Positions 34,723 to 43,697 of a stretch of 64,000 nt of DNA are shown piece by piece. Position 1 is the stretch's first letter, and the number at the start of each line of letters is the position of its first letter. The position numbers were made by a program, and so were the translations under genes. The notes under the pieces were generated by a model, which was not told the DNA's origin, did no database searches, and saw only the letters and a program-made list of their open reading frames with translations. Location: contig NZ_JBPOEA010000001.1 in assembly GCF_052060035.1 (NCBI RefSeq), positions 1-64,000 of the forward strand. Reading direction: 5' to 3'. The DNA comes from Fodinibius sp052060035 (GTDB lineage: Bacteria > Bacteroidota > Rhodothermia > Balneolales > Balneolaceae).

Positions 34723-36426
34723 CTATTTCTGCCTGCTCAGCTCTTCAGCAGCTATTAGGGCTTTATACACATTAACTACTCCGTCAGAAACAGACAGCTC
34801 TGCAAATGCAGCCTGTTTAGCTTCTTGAGGATTTCCTTCGTGTGGAACAGTAACTTGCTGGTTAGGATACTGGCTGGTGTTATCCATGATGACTTGTCGA
34901 ATCTGTTGGGCAGTTAAATCTGGATAATATGCCATAAGTAACGCAGCTGCTCCTGCAACCACAGGCGATGCCATGCTGGTTCCCTCTTGGAATTTGTATT
35001 TATTATCAGGCATAGTGGAATAGATATCCATGCCGGGGGCAAAAATATCTACGGTTTTATCCCCATAGTTGCTAAAGTTGGCGACAAATTCTTCATTGGG
35101 CATCCAGCTGGTAGCCCCGACACTGAGCCAAAGAGTAGCGGCAGAATCACCATCGATAGAATAGCTATAGGTGTCAGTAGGGTAATTTTCTCCGATATCA
35201 TTATTTTGAGCTTCATTTCCCGCTCCCTGGACCATTAGCACGCCCTTGGAATCCGCATAGGCGACAGCTCGGTCAACCACTTTTTTATGGGGCGAATATC
35301 CTTTTCCAAAGCTCATGTTGATAACGTCAGCTCCGTTATCTACTGCATAGCGGATGGCGTTGGCTACGTCTTTGTCGCGTTCGTCGCCATTGGGCACGGC
35401 CCGAACGGCCATAATGCGTGTGTTGGTGGCTACACCATTAACTCCGATTCCATTATCACGCTCTGCAGCAATAATTCCGGCCACATGGGTACCATGTGAG
35501 GGATCAGGTCCGGCTACGTCGTTATTACCGTAGTACCGTTCGGATTTATCCTCATAATTATCGCCTACAATATTGCGGGGATTGAATTCCGGATTGTAGC
35601 CATATTTGGCAAACTCATATATCTGTTTCTTTTGATCCGCAATCAGTGTAGAATCGATGTCATTTTCCATGACATAGAGCATCACATTTTTGGCAAAATT
35701 AAGCTCTTGGCTGGTGGGTTGAAGATCTTGGATATCTTCATAGGAATAAGCGCTATCGGCGTAGTGATTGTTTAAAATTTGCCGAGCTTCCTGCATACTC
35801 TGGTTTAGTGACTCAATATTATTGTACTGTTGATTTAGCTGTTTGACTTCTTTTTCATAGTCAGCCCTAATTTCCTGATAGTAGGCAAAGCGTTTCCGTG
35901 CCTGTTTATTAAGTGTGGTAGTATCCACATTGGCAAACCGCTGGTGCAGCGGGCGATAAATGCGAGTAAGTTCAAAGGTATCGTGGTTGACATTTTCGCC
36001 GTTGGCACCACCAATGAAATTCCACCCGTGAATATCATCCACATAGCCATTTTTGTCATCATCTTTTCCGTTATTAGGAATTTCGTCCTCGTTGGTCCAC
36101 ATCACATCATCAAGATCTTCATGCTTTGTATCAACGCCGCCGTCAATAACAGCTACAATTACTTCTTTTTTTGGTGATTTATTACTGAGCACAGTTTCAT
36201 AGGCTTCTTTACTGCTTATTCCTCGAAATTGTGTTTCTTGCTCATCCCAGTGATGCCAGCCCTTTGGCGGTTCCAGCATGGTTGAAAAATCGATAGTGTC
36301 TTTTATAACGGCCTGTTGATTTTCGGATGGAGCAGCCGTTTCGGGTTGTGTGGTTGTAGGTTCTGTGGTAGAGCAACCGTACAGGGTGGCGATGATACTA
36401 ATAAAGAGAAGAATGCGGAAAGTCAT
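34723..36426 (-). CDS. S8 (subtilisin-like) serine protease, predicted lipoprotein
   Basis: Lipobox LYGC with Cys18, so membrane anchored in the envelope. The catalytic triad is visible: Asp95 (AVIDGGVD), His311 (SHGTHVAG) and Ser484 (GTSMASPVVAG), with oxyanion Asn404 in GAGNE. The gap of about 215 residues between Asp and His is much longer than in subtilisin and begins with a polar DDDKNGYVDD segment typical of Bacteroidota S8 proteases. Probably degrades or processes envelope proteins. First of three co-directional envelope genes read leftward as pcm, DUF2059-like, protease. Confidence 0.92.
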   Translation of the reverse strand: MTFRILLFISIIATLYGCSTTEPTTTQPETAAPSENQQAVIKDTIDFSTMLEPPKGWHHWDEQETQFRGISSKEAYETVLSNKSPKKEVIVAVIDGGVDTKHEDLDDVMWTNEDEIPNNGKDDDKNGYVDDIHGWNFIGGANGENVNHDTFELTRIYRPLHQRFANVDTTTLNKQARKRFAYYQEIRADYEKEVKQLNQQYNNIESLNQSMQEARQILNNHYADSAYSYEDIQDLQPTSQELNFAKNVMLYVMENDIDSTLIADQKKQIYEFAKYGYNPEFNPRNIVGDNYEDKSERYYGNNDVAGPDPSHGTHVAGIIAAERDNGIGVNGVATNTRIMAVRAVPNGDERDKDVANAIRYAVDNGADVINMSFGKGYSPHKKVVDRAVAYADSKGVLMVQGAGNEAQNNDIGENYPTDTYSYSIDGDSAATLWLSVGATSWMPNEEFVANFSNYGDKTVDIFAPGMDIYSTMPDNKYKFQEGTSMASPVVAGAAALLMAYYPDLTAQQIRQVIMDNTSQYPNQQVTVPHEGNPQEAKQAAFAELSVSDGVVNVYKALIAAEELSRQK

Positions 36427-36475
36427 AGGTGTAAATGGTTAAATGGTTTAACGTAACGGTCTGAAGTAGTGATCG

Positions 36476-37288
36476 TTATAAGTTCTTGATAGATTGCAAA
36501 AATTCGTCTGATGCTTTCTGATAAGCGGTTTTCAACGCTGCGGCCGTTGTTTGGCTCAGCCAGCGGCCGGCATCGGATTCATAAAAGGACTGATAGTCGC
36601 GAATTAGCTCATTATCAATACCGTGAAATTGAACCATCAGTTTTTGTTGGGTTTCTCGGTCGATTTGCATTTGGGCCTGGGTGCGAAAATTATCAACAAA
36701 GCCTTCAATTTGGTCGTCGCTGAGTGTTCGCTGTGGACTTAAGGTACTAAATGCTTTTACCAGCGAGCGGAACAGAATGGTCTGCATCTCAATTTCTGTC
36801 TCGACGGCCGACCTGCTTTGCACGAGGTTTGATAGGAGCTTAGTCCGTTCTTCAGAGGGGGGATCTTGTTCAAGCTCGTACCGGTTTACAACTCTTTTTC
36901 TGATGCCTTCAATGGTATAATATTCTTTTTCAGCATCCAGTAACGGCTGGTTTTTCTCTTGGACAAGCCACTTACTAACTGATTGAGCATGGTTTTGATC
37001 AAACTTTTCTTCAAACGTTTGCTGGATATAGTTTGAAAGGGTATCAGCCGTGAAGGTTTTCAGAAATAGGGCTATCATCTGCTCGTTCTGAGAGGCCGGC
37101 AGTCCAAAGGGGTTCTGTGCAAATTGTTGGTGCAAATCGCGTGGACTTTCCTTAAGCTGTTCTTCCAGCGGAATCTGCTCTAAGATTGTATTAATGGTAT
37201 TCTGCTTGGATGATGATTGCGCGATGGTTGACAAAGGCAACACAAGCAGTACAAAAGAAAAAATCAGAAGTTTGCGAAGTGAAATCAT
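36476..37288 (-). CDS. Exported helical protein, DUF2059-like
   Basis: Signal peptide (1-23), then an all-helical 245-residue domain. The C-terminal part, with DNELIRDYQSFYESDAGRWL and AYQKASDEF, matches the pattern of DUF2059-type periplasmic proteins (F..FY.S..G). The family assignment is a weak recognition; function unknown. Located between the protease and exported pcm genes. Confidence 0.6.
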   Translation of the reverse strand: MISLRKLLIFSFVLLVLPLSTIAQSSSKQNTINTILEQIPLEEQLKESPRDLHQQFAQNPFGLPASQNEQMIALFLKTFTADTLSNYIQQTFEEKFDQNHAQSVSKWLVQEKNQPLLDAEKEYYTIEGIRKRVVNRYELEQDPPSEERTKLLSNLVQSRSAVETEIEMQTILFRSLVKAFSTLSPQRTLSDDQIEGFVDNFRTQAQMQIDRETQQKLMVQFHGIDNELIRDYQSFYESDAGRWLSQTTAAALKTAYQKASDEFLQSIKNL

Positions 37289-37389
37289 ATAAAAATTGTT
37301 CTCAAAAAGTGTGATGGAAATTGTAACAAAACTATAAATAAATTATTGGTCTTGAAATAGAAGAATGGGTTTTATCATTAAAATAGTCA

Positions 37390-38190
37390 TTACTGTTGAG
37401 ATTCACCCGTCATCGGTACAAAACGAACCGGAAGCATTTTTTGTCGGGATATATTGCCATCATTATCTTTAGTAATCTTCGTCAAAATTTGGTTGCTGTC
37501 CACACTGCCGACCGGAGCAATCATAATTCCGCCGGGCCCCAGCTGATCAATCAAAGGTTGGGGAATTTCCTCCGGGGCAGCTGTTAGAATAATTCGATCA
37601 AAAGGGGCGTATTCGGCCCAACCTTTATAGCCATCTCCAATTTTAGTTTGGATGGTGTGGTAGCCCAGAATTTCGAATCGTTTTATGGCCTGATCACCCA
37701 GCGGTTTTACAATTTCAATGGTGTAAACATGCGGTGTGAGCTCCGATAATACGGCTGCTTGATATCCGCTGCCGGTACCAATTTCGAGTACTTTATCTCC
37801 GGCCTCGACTTCCAGCCATTTGGTCATATATGCCACAATGTACGGCTGAGAGATTGTCTGATCATGGCCAATGGGCAGGGGACGGTCAGCGTAGGCCAAC
37901 TCTTGATAATTTTTGGGAACAAAAAAGTGTCGAGGCACCTGTTTCATCGCAGCAACGATGGCCGAGTCGGTAATTCCTCTGCTGACAATTCCTTCTTCCA
38001 CCATTTGGTGCCGCTCTTCTTTACGCTCATCGAAACGAGGGCGGTTCCAATTCAGGGTATCGGTCCTTATGGTGTCTATTGAAGATGCCTCTGAAAGCTG
38101 TTCAGTTTGAAGAGAAGGAGAATTGTCAAGAGCAATCCAAAGTCCTGCTCCGGCGATAAGTAAAACGAGTAATTGATTGAGCTTTTTCAT
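37390..38190 (-). CDS. pcm: Protein-L-isoaspartate O-methyltransferase with export signal
   Basis: Methylates isoaspartyl residues in damaged proteins, starting their repair. The catalytic domain (about residues 60-266) has VPRHFFVPKNYQELAYADRP, TISQPYIVAYMT and motif I VLEIGTGSGYQAAVL. It is preceded by an unusual N-terminal hydrophobic segment (residues 4-20, LNQLLVLLIAGAGLWIA) and a 35-residue linker, giving 266 aa rather than about 210. The segment predicts a signal peptide or membrane anchor, although SAM is cytoplasmic, so the catalytic side is unclear. Confidence 0.88.
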   Translation of the reverse strand: MKKLNQLLVLLIAGAGLWIALDNSPSLQTEQLSEASSIDTIRTDTLNWNRPRFDERKEERHQMVEEGIVSRGITDSAIVAAMKQVPRHFFVPKNYQELAYADRPLPIGHDQTISQPYIVAYMTKWLEVEAGDKVLEIGTGSGYQAAVLSELTPHVYTIEIVKPLGDQAIKRFEILGYHTIQTKIGDGYKGWAEYAPFDRIILTAAPEEIPQPLIDQLGPGGIMIAPVGSVDSNQILTKITKDNDGNISRQKMLPVRFVPMTGESQQ

Positions 38191-38320
38191 GACGTTGAAA
38201 TAACCGTTATATCACACATAGAAAACATACTACTGCCAATCGTTTGTTCAAAATTTGGCAGAGGTTTGCCTTTTCGCTTGGCAAAACCTAAAATTGAGCA
38301 CAGATCAACGGGGAATAAAA

Positions 38321-39985
38321 ATGTGTTTTATGGATTTCAAAGAACTTCAGCAAAAAATTGATCATGCACGTTCGCTTGATAAGGAATTGCCACCTTTGTC
38401 GTGTAAAGAAATTTCTGAGCTGTTACAGTTACGTTCGGATGATCAGCAGTCATATCTGACCTATATCGATGAAAATGATAACCGCACTGAGATAAGTTAT
38501 GCCGATTTTTATCAACAGGTACTTAATTGTGCCCGCTTGTTACAAAATAAGGGACTTAGGCATGGCGATCGTATTGCAACTATATCACATAATCACTGGC
38601 ATACCGTTGTCCAATACTTTGCCGCCTGGCTATTGGGATTGGTGGTTGTGCCCGTGAATCTGGGCGAAGATGATGAGCGCATTGCCTATATCCTCGAAAA
38701 TGGAGAAGTGGAGCTGGCTTTTGTACGGACCGAATACCGAGAGCGATTTCGGGCTATCTTGGAAAAGTATGAATATCTGAAAAATGTAGAATGGATTGTT
38801 TGCGAAGGAAGGATCGAAAACTTCACCAAGGAGGAGGGTGAACTGGAACTCCCTAAAGATTCTTTGGCTGAATCGGAAGCGCTTATTGTGTTTACTTCCG
38901 GAACTACAGGGCCGCCCAAAGGAGTAGTACTGAGTCAGCGTAATTTGCTGGAAGATGCCCGTAGCATTGCCGAGTGGCATAATATTGATAGCGAAACTCG
39001 TATGATGTGTGTACTGCCTATACATCATGTGAACGGGACTGTTGTGACGCTTATAACGCCTTATCTTGCCGGCGGATCGACCGTTCTCAATCAAAAGTTT
39101 AGGACTGGCCGCTTTTTTTCCATCATAAAAAAAGAGAGTGTTCATATTGTAAGTATGGTGCCAACCTTGCTGCAGTATCTCAATAATTATTATGCGGATA
39201 ACGAGGTGCCCGATACGGCTTTGCTGCAGCATGTTATCTGTGGGGCGGGGCCGTTGACCGTAAAAGTGGCGAAAACGTTTGAGGAGCGTTTTGATATCCC
39301 CATTATTCACGGATACGGTCTTTCGGAGACTACGTGCTATTCTTGCTTTCTGCCGGTTGATCTGGACGAAGAGGAACACAAAAAATGGATTGCTGATTAT
39401 GGCTATCCGAGTATCGGAGTGCCTATTCCGGCGAATGAAATGGCGATCCACGATGAGGATGGCAACGAATTAGAAGAAGAGGAAAGGGGCGAAATTGTGA
39501 TCCGGGGTGTAAATGTGATGATTAAATATTACAGTAATCGGGAGGCTAATGAAGAAACATTTAAAAATGGTTGGTTCCGAAGCGGTGATGAAGGCTTTTA
39601 CGTAAAGGATGATGATGGGCGTTCGTATTTTTTTATTACCGGTCGGCTCAAAGAACTTATTATACGCGGCGGGGTGAACCTTGCGCCCCTCGAAATAGAT
39701 GAGATTATTAACAAGGCGCCGGGCGTTAAAGCAGGTATTGCTGTTGGGTTTGAGAACGATTGGTACGGTGAAGAAGTAGGGGCATACGTTCAGCTCAAAG
39801 AGGGGATAGAAGGAAATGAGGAGGCAATTTTGGAGTTCTGTCGAGCACATTTACCGTTTTCTAAATCACCGAAAGTTGTTGTTTTTGGGGATCAGATTCC
39901 GGTGACCTCAACGGGGAAATATCAGCGGCGTAAGGTGATGCATCATTTTGAGGAGTGGAAAGGTGTGCAGTTTCGGGATGATTAG
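38321..39985 (+). CDS. AMP-binding acyl/aryl-CoA synthetase family enzyme
   Basis: ANL-superfamily adenylating enzyme of about 554 aa. P-loop IVFTSGTTGPPKGVVLSQ, A5 motif HGYGLSETTCYS, adenylate-binding WFRSGDEGFYVKDDDG and hinge GRLKELIIRGGVNLAP, and a final catalytic Lys in TSTGKYQRRKV are present. Start at ATG 38321 has a GGGG stretch 7 bp upstream; ATG 38330 is also possible, while the earlier ATG at 38255 lacks support. It does not look like PaaK. Substrate is unknown: a fatty, dicarboxylic or aromatic acid are all possible. Confidence 0.85.
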   Translation: MCFMDFKELQQKIDHARSLDKELPPLSCKEISELLQLRSDDQQSYLTYIDENDNRTEISYADFYQQVLNCARLLQNKGLRHGDRIATISHNHWHTVVQYFAAWLLGLVVVPVNLGEDDERIAYILENGEVELAFVRTEYRERFRAILEKYEYLKNVEWIVCEGRIENFTKEEGELELPKDSLAESEALIVFTSGTTGPPKGVVLSQRNLLEDARSIAEWHNIDSETRMMCVLPIHHVNGTVVTLITPYLAGGSTVLNQKFRTGRFFSIIKKESVHIVSMVPTLLQYLNNYYADNEVPDTALLQHVICGAGPLTVKVAKTFEERFDIPIIHGYGLSETTCYSCFLPVDLDEEEHKKWIADYGYPSIGVPIPANEMAIHDEDGNELEEEERGEIVIRGVNVMIKYYSNREANEETFKNGWFRSGDEGFYVKDDDGRSYFFITGRLKELIIRGGVNLAPLEIDEIINKAPGVKAGIAVGFENDWYGEEVGAYVQLKEGIEGNEEAILEFCRAHLPFSKSPKVVVFGDQIPVTSTGKYQRRKVMHHFEEWKGVQFRDD

Positions 39986-40089
39986 TGGAATGCCGCACCC
40001 AAAACAATAAAACTTGCTCCTGTCTTCGTTATTAATTAAGGTTGTAAAAAGGGATCATCTATATCACGGTACAAAAGCAGGAGGTCACT

Positions 40090-40806
40090 ATGGCTCATTC
40101 ACTCAACCTTGATCTTTTTACACGCGTTCAGTCTGATTTTGAATCTCAGCAGTACAAAATTCTGGCGGGACTCAAAGCCATTTCCGAGGATTTTCAGATG
40201 AATAAAATCTATCCTCACTTAAGTCATCTGGTAGAACTCTATACCACGCTCGACGATATTCTAAATCGTCTGCAGGATTTGCGCAATGAATTTCCGAAAC
40301 GTATCAAAAAGATCGATTTTGTGAACGAAGTTATTGAGCACGAGGTCGTTTTTGTGGATGGATCGGATCTGAGTAAAGTTGAAGATTTAATTGACTGGGG
40401 ATTACCCCTAATCAAGGCAAAAATCGAGGAAGGTAAGACGATTTATGAGTTTGTAAATGATGAGATTAAGCTCGAAGAAGTCGGTATTATTCCCAATTAT
40501 ACCGATGAGGGATACTTTTTTGTGCCCGATAATGAAGAGTCTAGACTATTGCTGTTCCAATACGAGCTTACCGTTTTTGAAAGTTCGCAGGATAAGTATC
40601 GATCGCTCAAAACGGCTTTTTTAAAAGGGTTAGAACAGGAAGGAGCCCATCGATCTCCAAATGCTATAAAGCTGGATCTTATTGATGAAAACAAACAGTT
40701 GCCCAATCCGGCCACTTTTGCCTTTAATACAGATCTGGATTTCCCATTTCGGGAGACTATTTTTCCGGTCACAAAGCGTAAATTATTGCAGCAGCTTTAT
40801 GAGTAG
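40090..40806 (+). CDS. Hypothetical protein of 238 aa
   Basis: No family recognised. No signal peptide or TM helix, so probably cytosolic. The N-terminal half is helical (SDFESQQYKILAGLKAISED, LYTTLDDILNRLQDLRNEFP); the C-terminal half is mixed with a conserved-looking NPATFAFNTDLDFPF. The ATG has the best SD in the window (AGGAGG, spacing 5). Its TAG stop is followed by another TAG-containing TGAGT repeat. Confidence 0.7.
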   Translation: MAHSLNLDLFTRVQSDFESQQYKILAGLKAISEDFQMNKIYPHLSHLVELYTTLDDILNRLQDLRNEFPKRIKKIDFVNEVIEHEVVFVDGSDLSKVEDLIDWGLPLIKAKIEEGKTIYEFVNDEIKLEEVGIIPNYTDEGYFFVPDNEESRLLLFQYELTVFESSQDKYRSLKTAFLKGLEQEGAHRSPNAIKLDLIDENKQLPNPATFAFNTDLDFPFRETIFPVTKRKLLQQLYE

Positions 40807-40812
40807 TAATTA

Positions 40813-40836
40813 GTGAGGAGTCTTGAGTAGTGAGGG
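40813..40836. repeat. TGAGT-type repeat after the 238-aa protein gene
   Basis: GAGTCTTGAGTAGTGA at 40818-40833 (inside GAGGAGTCTTGAGTAGTGAG) is an exact 16-bp match to the hppD-hmgA spacer. It lies 12 bp after the upstream gene's stop and faces an inverted copy at 41239-41253, so the two bracket the decayed gene between them. Confidence 0.6.
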
Positions 40837-40923
40837 GTTAAGGAAATTGCTGCGATTTTATTTTGTAAGGAATCCACAACTAAATGGTCTTATCAATATC
40901 ATTTATAATTAAAGACCATGATC

Positions 40924-41195
40924 ATGAATAGGTTTAAAAATCTGGATTAGTTTCTCAACTTCGCAGATGCAGTGTATCTATTAGTTCTAATATCGCTGAG
41001 GGAGCAGGAAGGAATACAAATAAAGATTTCAAACGATTTCTTAGTATTGCGTATGGATCATCTTATGAATTGGAGACTCAGCTTATAATATCAAAGAATT
41101 TAGAATTGATTAGTAATTCTAAAAGCGAAAAACTTTGTACTGAAATAGAGGAGTTACAAAAGATGTTATATACACTTGCTCAAAAGTTAGTTTAA
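40924..41195 (+). pseudogene. Second decayed S23-type four-helix-bundle gene
   Basis: From ATG 40924 the translation begins MNRFKNLD and stops. In another frame from about 40950 it continues VSQLRRCSVSISSNIAEGAG, then KDFKRFLSIAYGSSYELETQ and ends at TAA 41193-41195 after LAQKLV. The VSQLRR...SISSNIAEGAGR core is diagnostic for the family. Helix 1 is missing and the two pieces are in different frames, so an internal deletion not a multiple of three has inactivated the gene. It fills the 440-bp gap between the 238-aa protein gene and the thioesterase. Confidence 0.82.
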
Positions 41196-41238
41196 TAATT
41201 TTGACTTCAAATACTGATTCCATTCTATAAATTAACTG

Positions 41239-41264
41239 CTCAAGACTCATAACTCAGGGCTATT
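41239..41264 (-). repeat. TGAGT-type repeat, inverted copy, overlapping the thioesterase 3' end
   Basis: GTTATGAGTCTTGAG (reverse strand, 41239-41253) shares 15 bp with the copy at 25511. It supplies the stop codon TGA of the thioesterase and its last residues SPEL. It is the inverted partner of the repeat at 40818. Confidence 0.5.
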
Positions 41265-41684
41265 AACCACCGCCAGAGTACACCTCGATACGCACACTAA
41301 CTTCTGATCTTCATTAAAAATTCTGGTCTCCCATACTTGGGTTTGCCCCCCTTTGTGTAAGGGTTTTGAAATTCCAGTAACGGATTCTCCTTTATGGGCC
41401 GATCGAACGTGATTGGCATTAATTTCAACACCCACGGCCGTTTTTCCCTCTTCTTCAATATTTAACCAAGCGCCGATAGAAGCCAATGTTTCGGCCATAG
41501 CAACCGAAGCACCGCCATGAAGCAATCCAAAGGGTTGTATTGTATGTTTGTTGACCGGCATGGTAGCTTTTATTTCATCAGATTTGAATGAAGTAAAAGA
41601 AATATTAAGAGCATCCCCCATATTTTTTTCAGATATAGAGAAGAATTTTTGTACGCGTTTTTCGAGATTAGGTTGGATATACAT
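41247..41684 (-). CDS. Hotdog-fold acyl-CoA thioesterase (PaaI/MenI-like)
   Basis: 145-aa hotdog protein with QPFGLLHGGASVAMAETLAS, where Glu in AETLA and the HGG motif form the active site of the YbdB/MenI/PaaI-type thioesterases. EINANHVRSAHKGESVTG is also family typical. Substrate unresolved: 1,4-dihydroxy-2-naphthoyl-CoA (menaquinone pathway) and aryl/acyl-CoAs are both possible. Divergent from fadD. C-terminal residues and the stop are within an intergenic repeat. Confidence 0.85.
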   Translation of the reverse strand: MYIQPNLEKRVQKFFSISEKNMGDALNISFTSFKSDEIKATMPVNKHTIQPFGLLHGGASVAMAETLASIGAWLNIEEEGKTAVGVEINANHVRSAHKGESVTGISKPLHKGGQTQVWETRIFNEDQKLVCVSRCTLAVVNSPEL

Positions 41685-41708
41685 AAATGATTCTCTTACA
41701 ATTAATTA

Positions 41709-41772
41709 GTGGATGTTTAAGATAATTATAAAAGATGAAGAAAAAATTTAAATAGACTTTTAAATCATCCAC
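41709..41772. promoter_or_regulatory. Inverted repeat in the fadD/thioesterase divergent region
   Basis: GTGGATG-TTTAA (41709-41720) and TTAAATCATCCAC (41760-41772) form an imperfect inverted repeat, 12-13 bp arms with one inserted base and a spacer of about 40 bp, located between divergently transcribed fatty-acid genes. It may be a pair of half-sites for a repressor that forms a loop; this is inference. No known FadR or TetR consensus is matched. Confidence 0.3.
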
Positions 41773-41826
41773 AATCGTTTAAATTATTGGTAACAAACGT
41801 CATCAACAATTAAATAGCGTACTGTC

Positions 41827-43635
41827 ATGGCTTACGATCCGACAACTATCATAACCGAGATTGAAAAGGGAATAAAGAAGCACGATAAAGAGGTTTTTAT
41901 ATCAACCAAACGCAATGGCGAATGGGTGGATACCTCCAGAGAAGAGTTTCAGGAGAAGGTTCGAAATTTGGCACTGGGATTGTACGAACTTGGGGTCCGT
42001 GCCGGTGATAAAGTGAGTCTGCATTCCGAGAACAGTGCTGAATGGGTTATTTGTGATCAGGCTATTCTTTCGCTCGGAGCGGTAAATGTCCCTATTTATA
42101 CGACCCAGCCCGGAGAACAGATTAAGTATATCCTCGAGAACTCAGAGACCAAGGTGCATATTGTTTCGAACGATGAACTTTTTGCTGATACAAAACCCAT
42201 TATCAAAGATATCACCAATGTAAAAGCTATTATTTCGATCTTTGCATCAAAACATGGCAAACTCAGAGAGTTTGAAGATATTTTGGGAATGGGAGCAAAG
42301 AAGCATCAGGAAAGCCCTGAGCTCTTTGAGGAATTGCGATCAAAAGTGCAGCCCGATGATCTGGCTTCATTAATATATACTTCTGGAACAACCGGAGATC
42401 CCAAAGGCGTGATGCTTTCGCACAATAACATTGCATCAAATCTTCTGGCCTCGCTGGAGCGGGTCCCTTTTGATGAAACCGTCCGGGAACATGAAAAAAT
42501 GTTGTCGTATCTGCCGCTTTCGCACGTATTTGAGCGGATGATTACCTATATGTATTTGAGTATGGGCTACCCGATTTATTACATCGAGGAAGTGGATGAA
42601 ATCCGTGAGGATTTTGAATATGTAAAGCCCTACTATTTTGCTACGGTGCCGCGGCTGTTGGAAAAGATTCATACAGGTGTTAAGGTGAAAGGGCAGGAGA
42701 TGAGCGGGCTCAAAAAGCAGCTTTATTATTGGGCAATTAATCGGGCCGAGGATTATGATCCTGAAAATCCGCCCAGCGGACTCGATGCTATTAAGCATAA
42801 AATTGCCGACAAGTTGGTGTACTCAAAAATCCGTGAACTTTTCGGTGGAAACTTACTCGGAATGGTAAGCGGGGGTGCGGCACTGTCGCCCAATTTATTT
42901 CGATTTATGAATGCACTGGGGCTTATCTGTATGCAGGGATATGGGCTGACGGAAACATCGCCGGTGCTGTCAGTGAATGATAAAGATCACATGCGCATAG
43001 GTAGTTCGGGTACGCCACTTTCGAATGTAGACATCAAGATCGCTGATGATGGAGAAATCTTAGCTAAAGGTCCCAATGTGATGGAGGGGTATTATAACAA
43101 CAAAGAGAAAACCGACGAAGTATTTACGGATGACGGTTGGTTTATGACCGGGGATGTAGGGAAATTAGAGGACAATTACTTGTTTATTACGGATCGTAAA
43201 AAGTCTGTCTTTAAGCTCTCTACAGGAAAATATGTTGCTCCCCAAACGATCGAAAATTTGTTATGTGAAAGTGGTTTCATCGATCAGGCTATGGTGATTG
43301 GCTATCAGCGTAAGTTTTGTTCAGCATTGATTGTCCCCGATTATGGGAATGCTAAAAAGTGGTTAAAGGGACGTGGAAAATCTGTTTCGGATCCCGCAAA
43401 TGAAGATCCGGAAGTCCGAAGGTTAATACAGCGCGAGGTCGATAAGGTAAATAAGAAGCTATCGCCCTGGGAGACGGTCAAGAAGTTTGTTCTTCTGGAA
43501 ACACCGTTTTCTATTGAATCCGGTGAACTTACACCGACGCTTAAAGTTAAACGACCTGTCGTCAAAGAACGTTATGAAGATGTAATCGAGTCGATTTATG
43601 AGGATGTGGAGGAAGAATCTACGGCTGAAAAATAA
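41827..43635 (+). CDS. fadD: Long-chain fatty-acid--CoA ligase
   Basis: Activates long-chain fatty acids to acyl-CoAs with ATP. 602 aa of the AMP-binding family with IYTSGTTGDPKGVMLSHNN, LPLSHVFERM, GYGLTETSPVLSV, GWFMTGDVGKLEDN and TDRKKSVFKLSTGKYVAPQ, a set typical of the FadD15/ACSL-like clade. First gene of an operon with fadN, fadA and an SDR, so it supplies their substrates. Cytosolic or peripherally membrane bound. Confidence 0.93.
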   Translation: MAYDPTTIITEIEKGIKKHDKEVFISTKRNGEWVDTSREEFQEKVRNLALGLYELGVRAGDKVSLHSENSAEWVICDQAILSLGAVNVPIYTTQPGEQIKYILENSETKVHIVSNDELFADTKPIIKDITNVKAIISIFASKHGKLREFEDILGMGAKKHQESPELFEELRSKVQPDDLASLIYTSGTTGDPKGVMLSHNNIASNLLASLERVPFDETVREHEKMLSYLPLSHVFERMITYMYLSMGYPIYYIEEVDEIREDFEYVKPYYFATVPRLLEKIHTGVKVKGQEMSGLKKQLYYWAINRAEDYDPENPPSGLDAIKHKIADKLVYSKIRELFGGNLLGMVSGGAALSPNLFRFMNALGLICMQGYGLTETSPVLSVNDKDHMRIGSSGTPLSNVDIKIADDGEILAKGPNVMEGYYNNKEKTDEVFTDDGWFMTGDVGKLEDNYLFITDRKKSVFKLSTGKYVAPQTIENLLCESGFIDQAMVIGYQRKFCSALIVPDYGNAKKWLKGRGKSVSDPANEDPEVRRLIQREVDKVNKKLSPWETVKKFVLLETPFSIESGELTPTLKVKRPVVKERYEDVIESIYEDVEEESTAEK

Positions 43636-43697
43636 TTTGTGCCTCTTAGTGACTTTGCCTGAGAACCCAAATAATAACTATTGATACAAAAGCATTT

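Noticed and set aside
38630..39451. 273-codon open frame antisense to the AMP-binding ligase gene
   Set aside because: It mirrors codon periodicity of a strongly supported gene, is cysteine/histidine/arginine-rich with no domain, and has no own promoter or neighbours.
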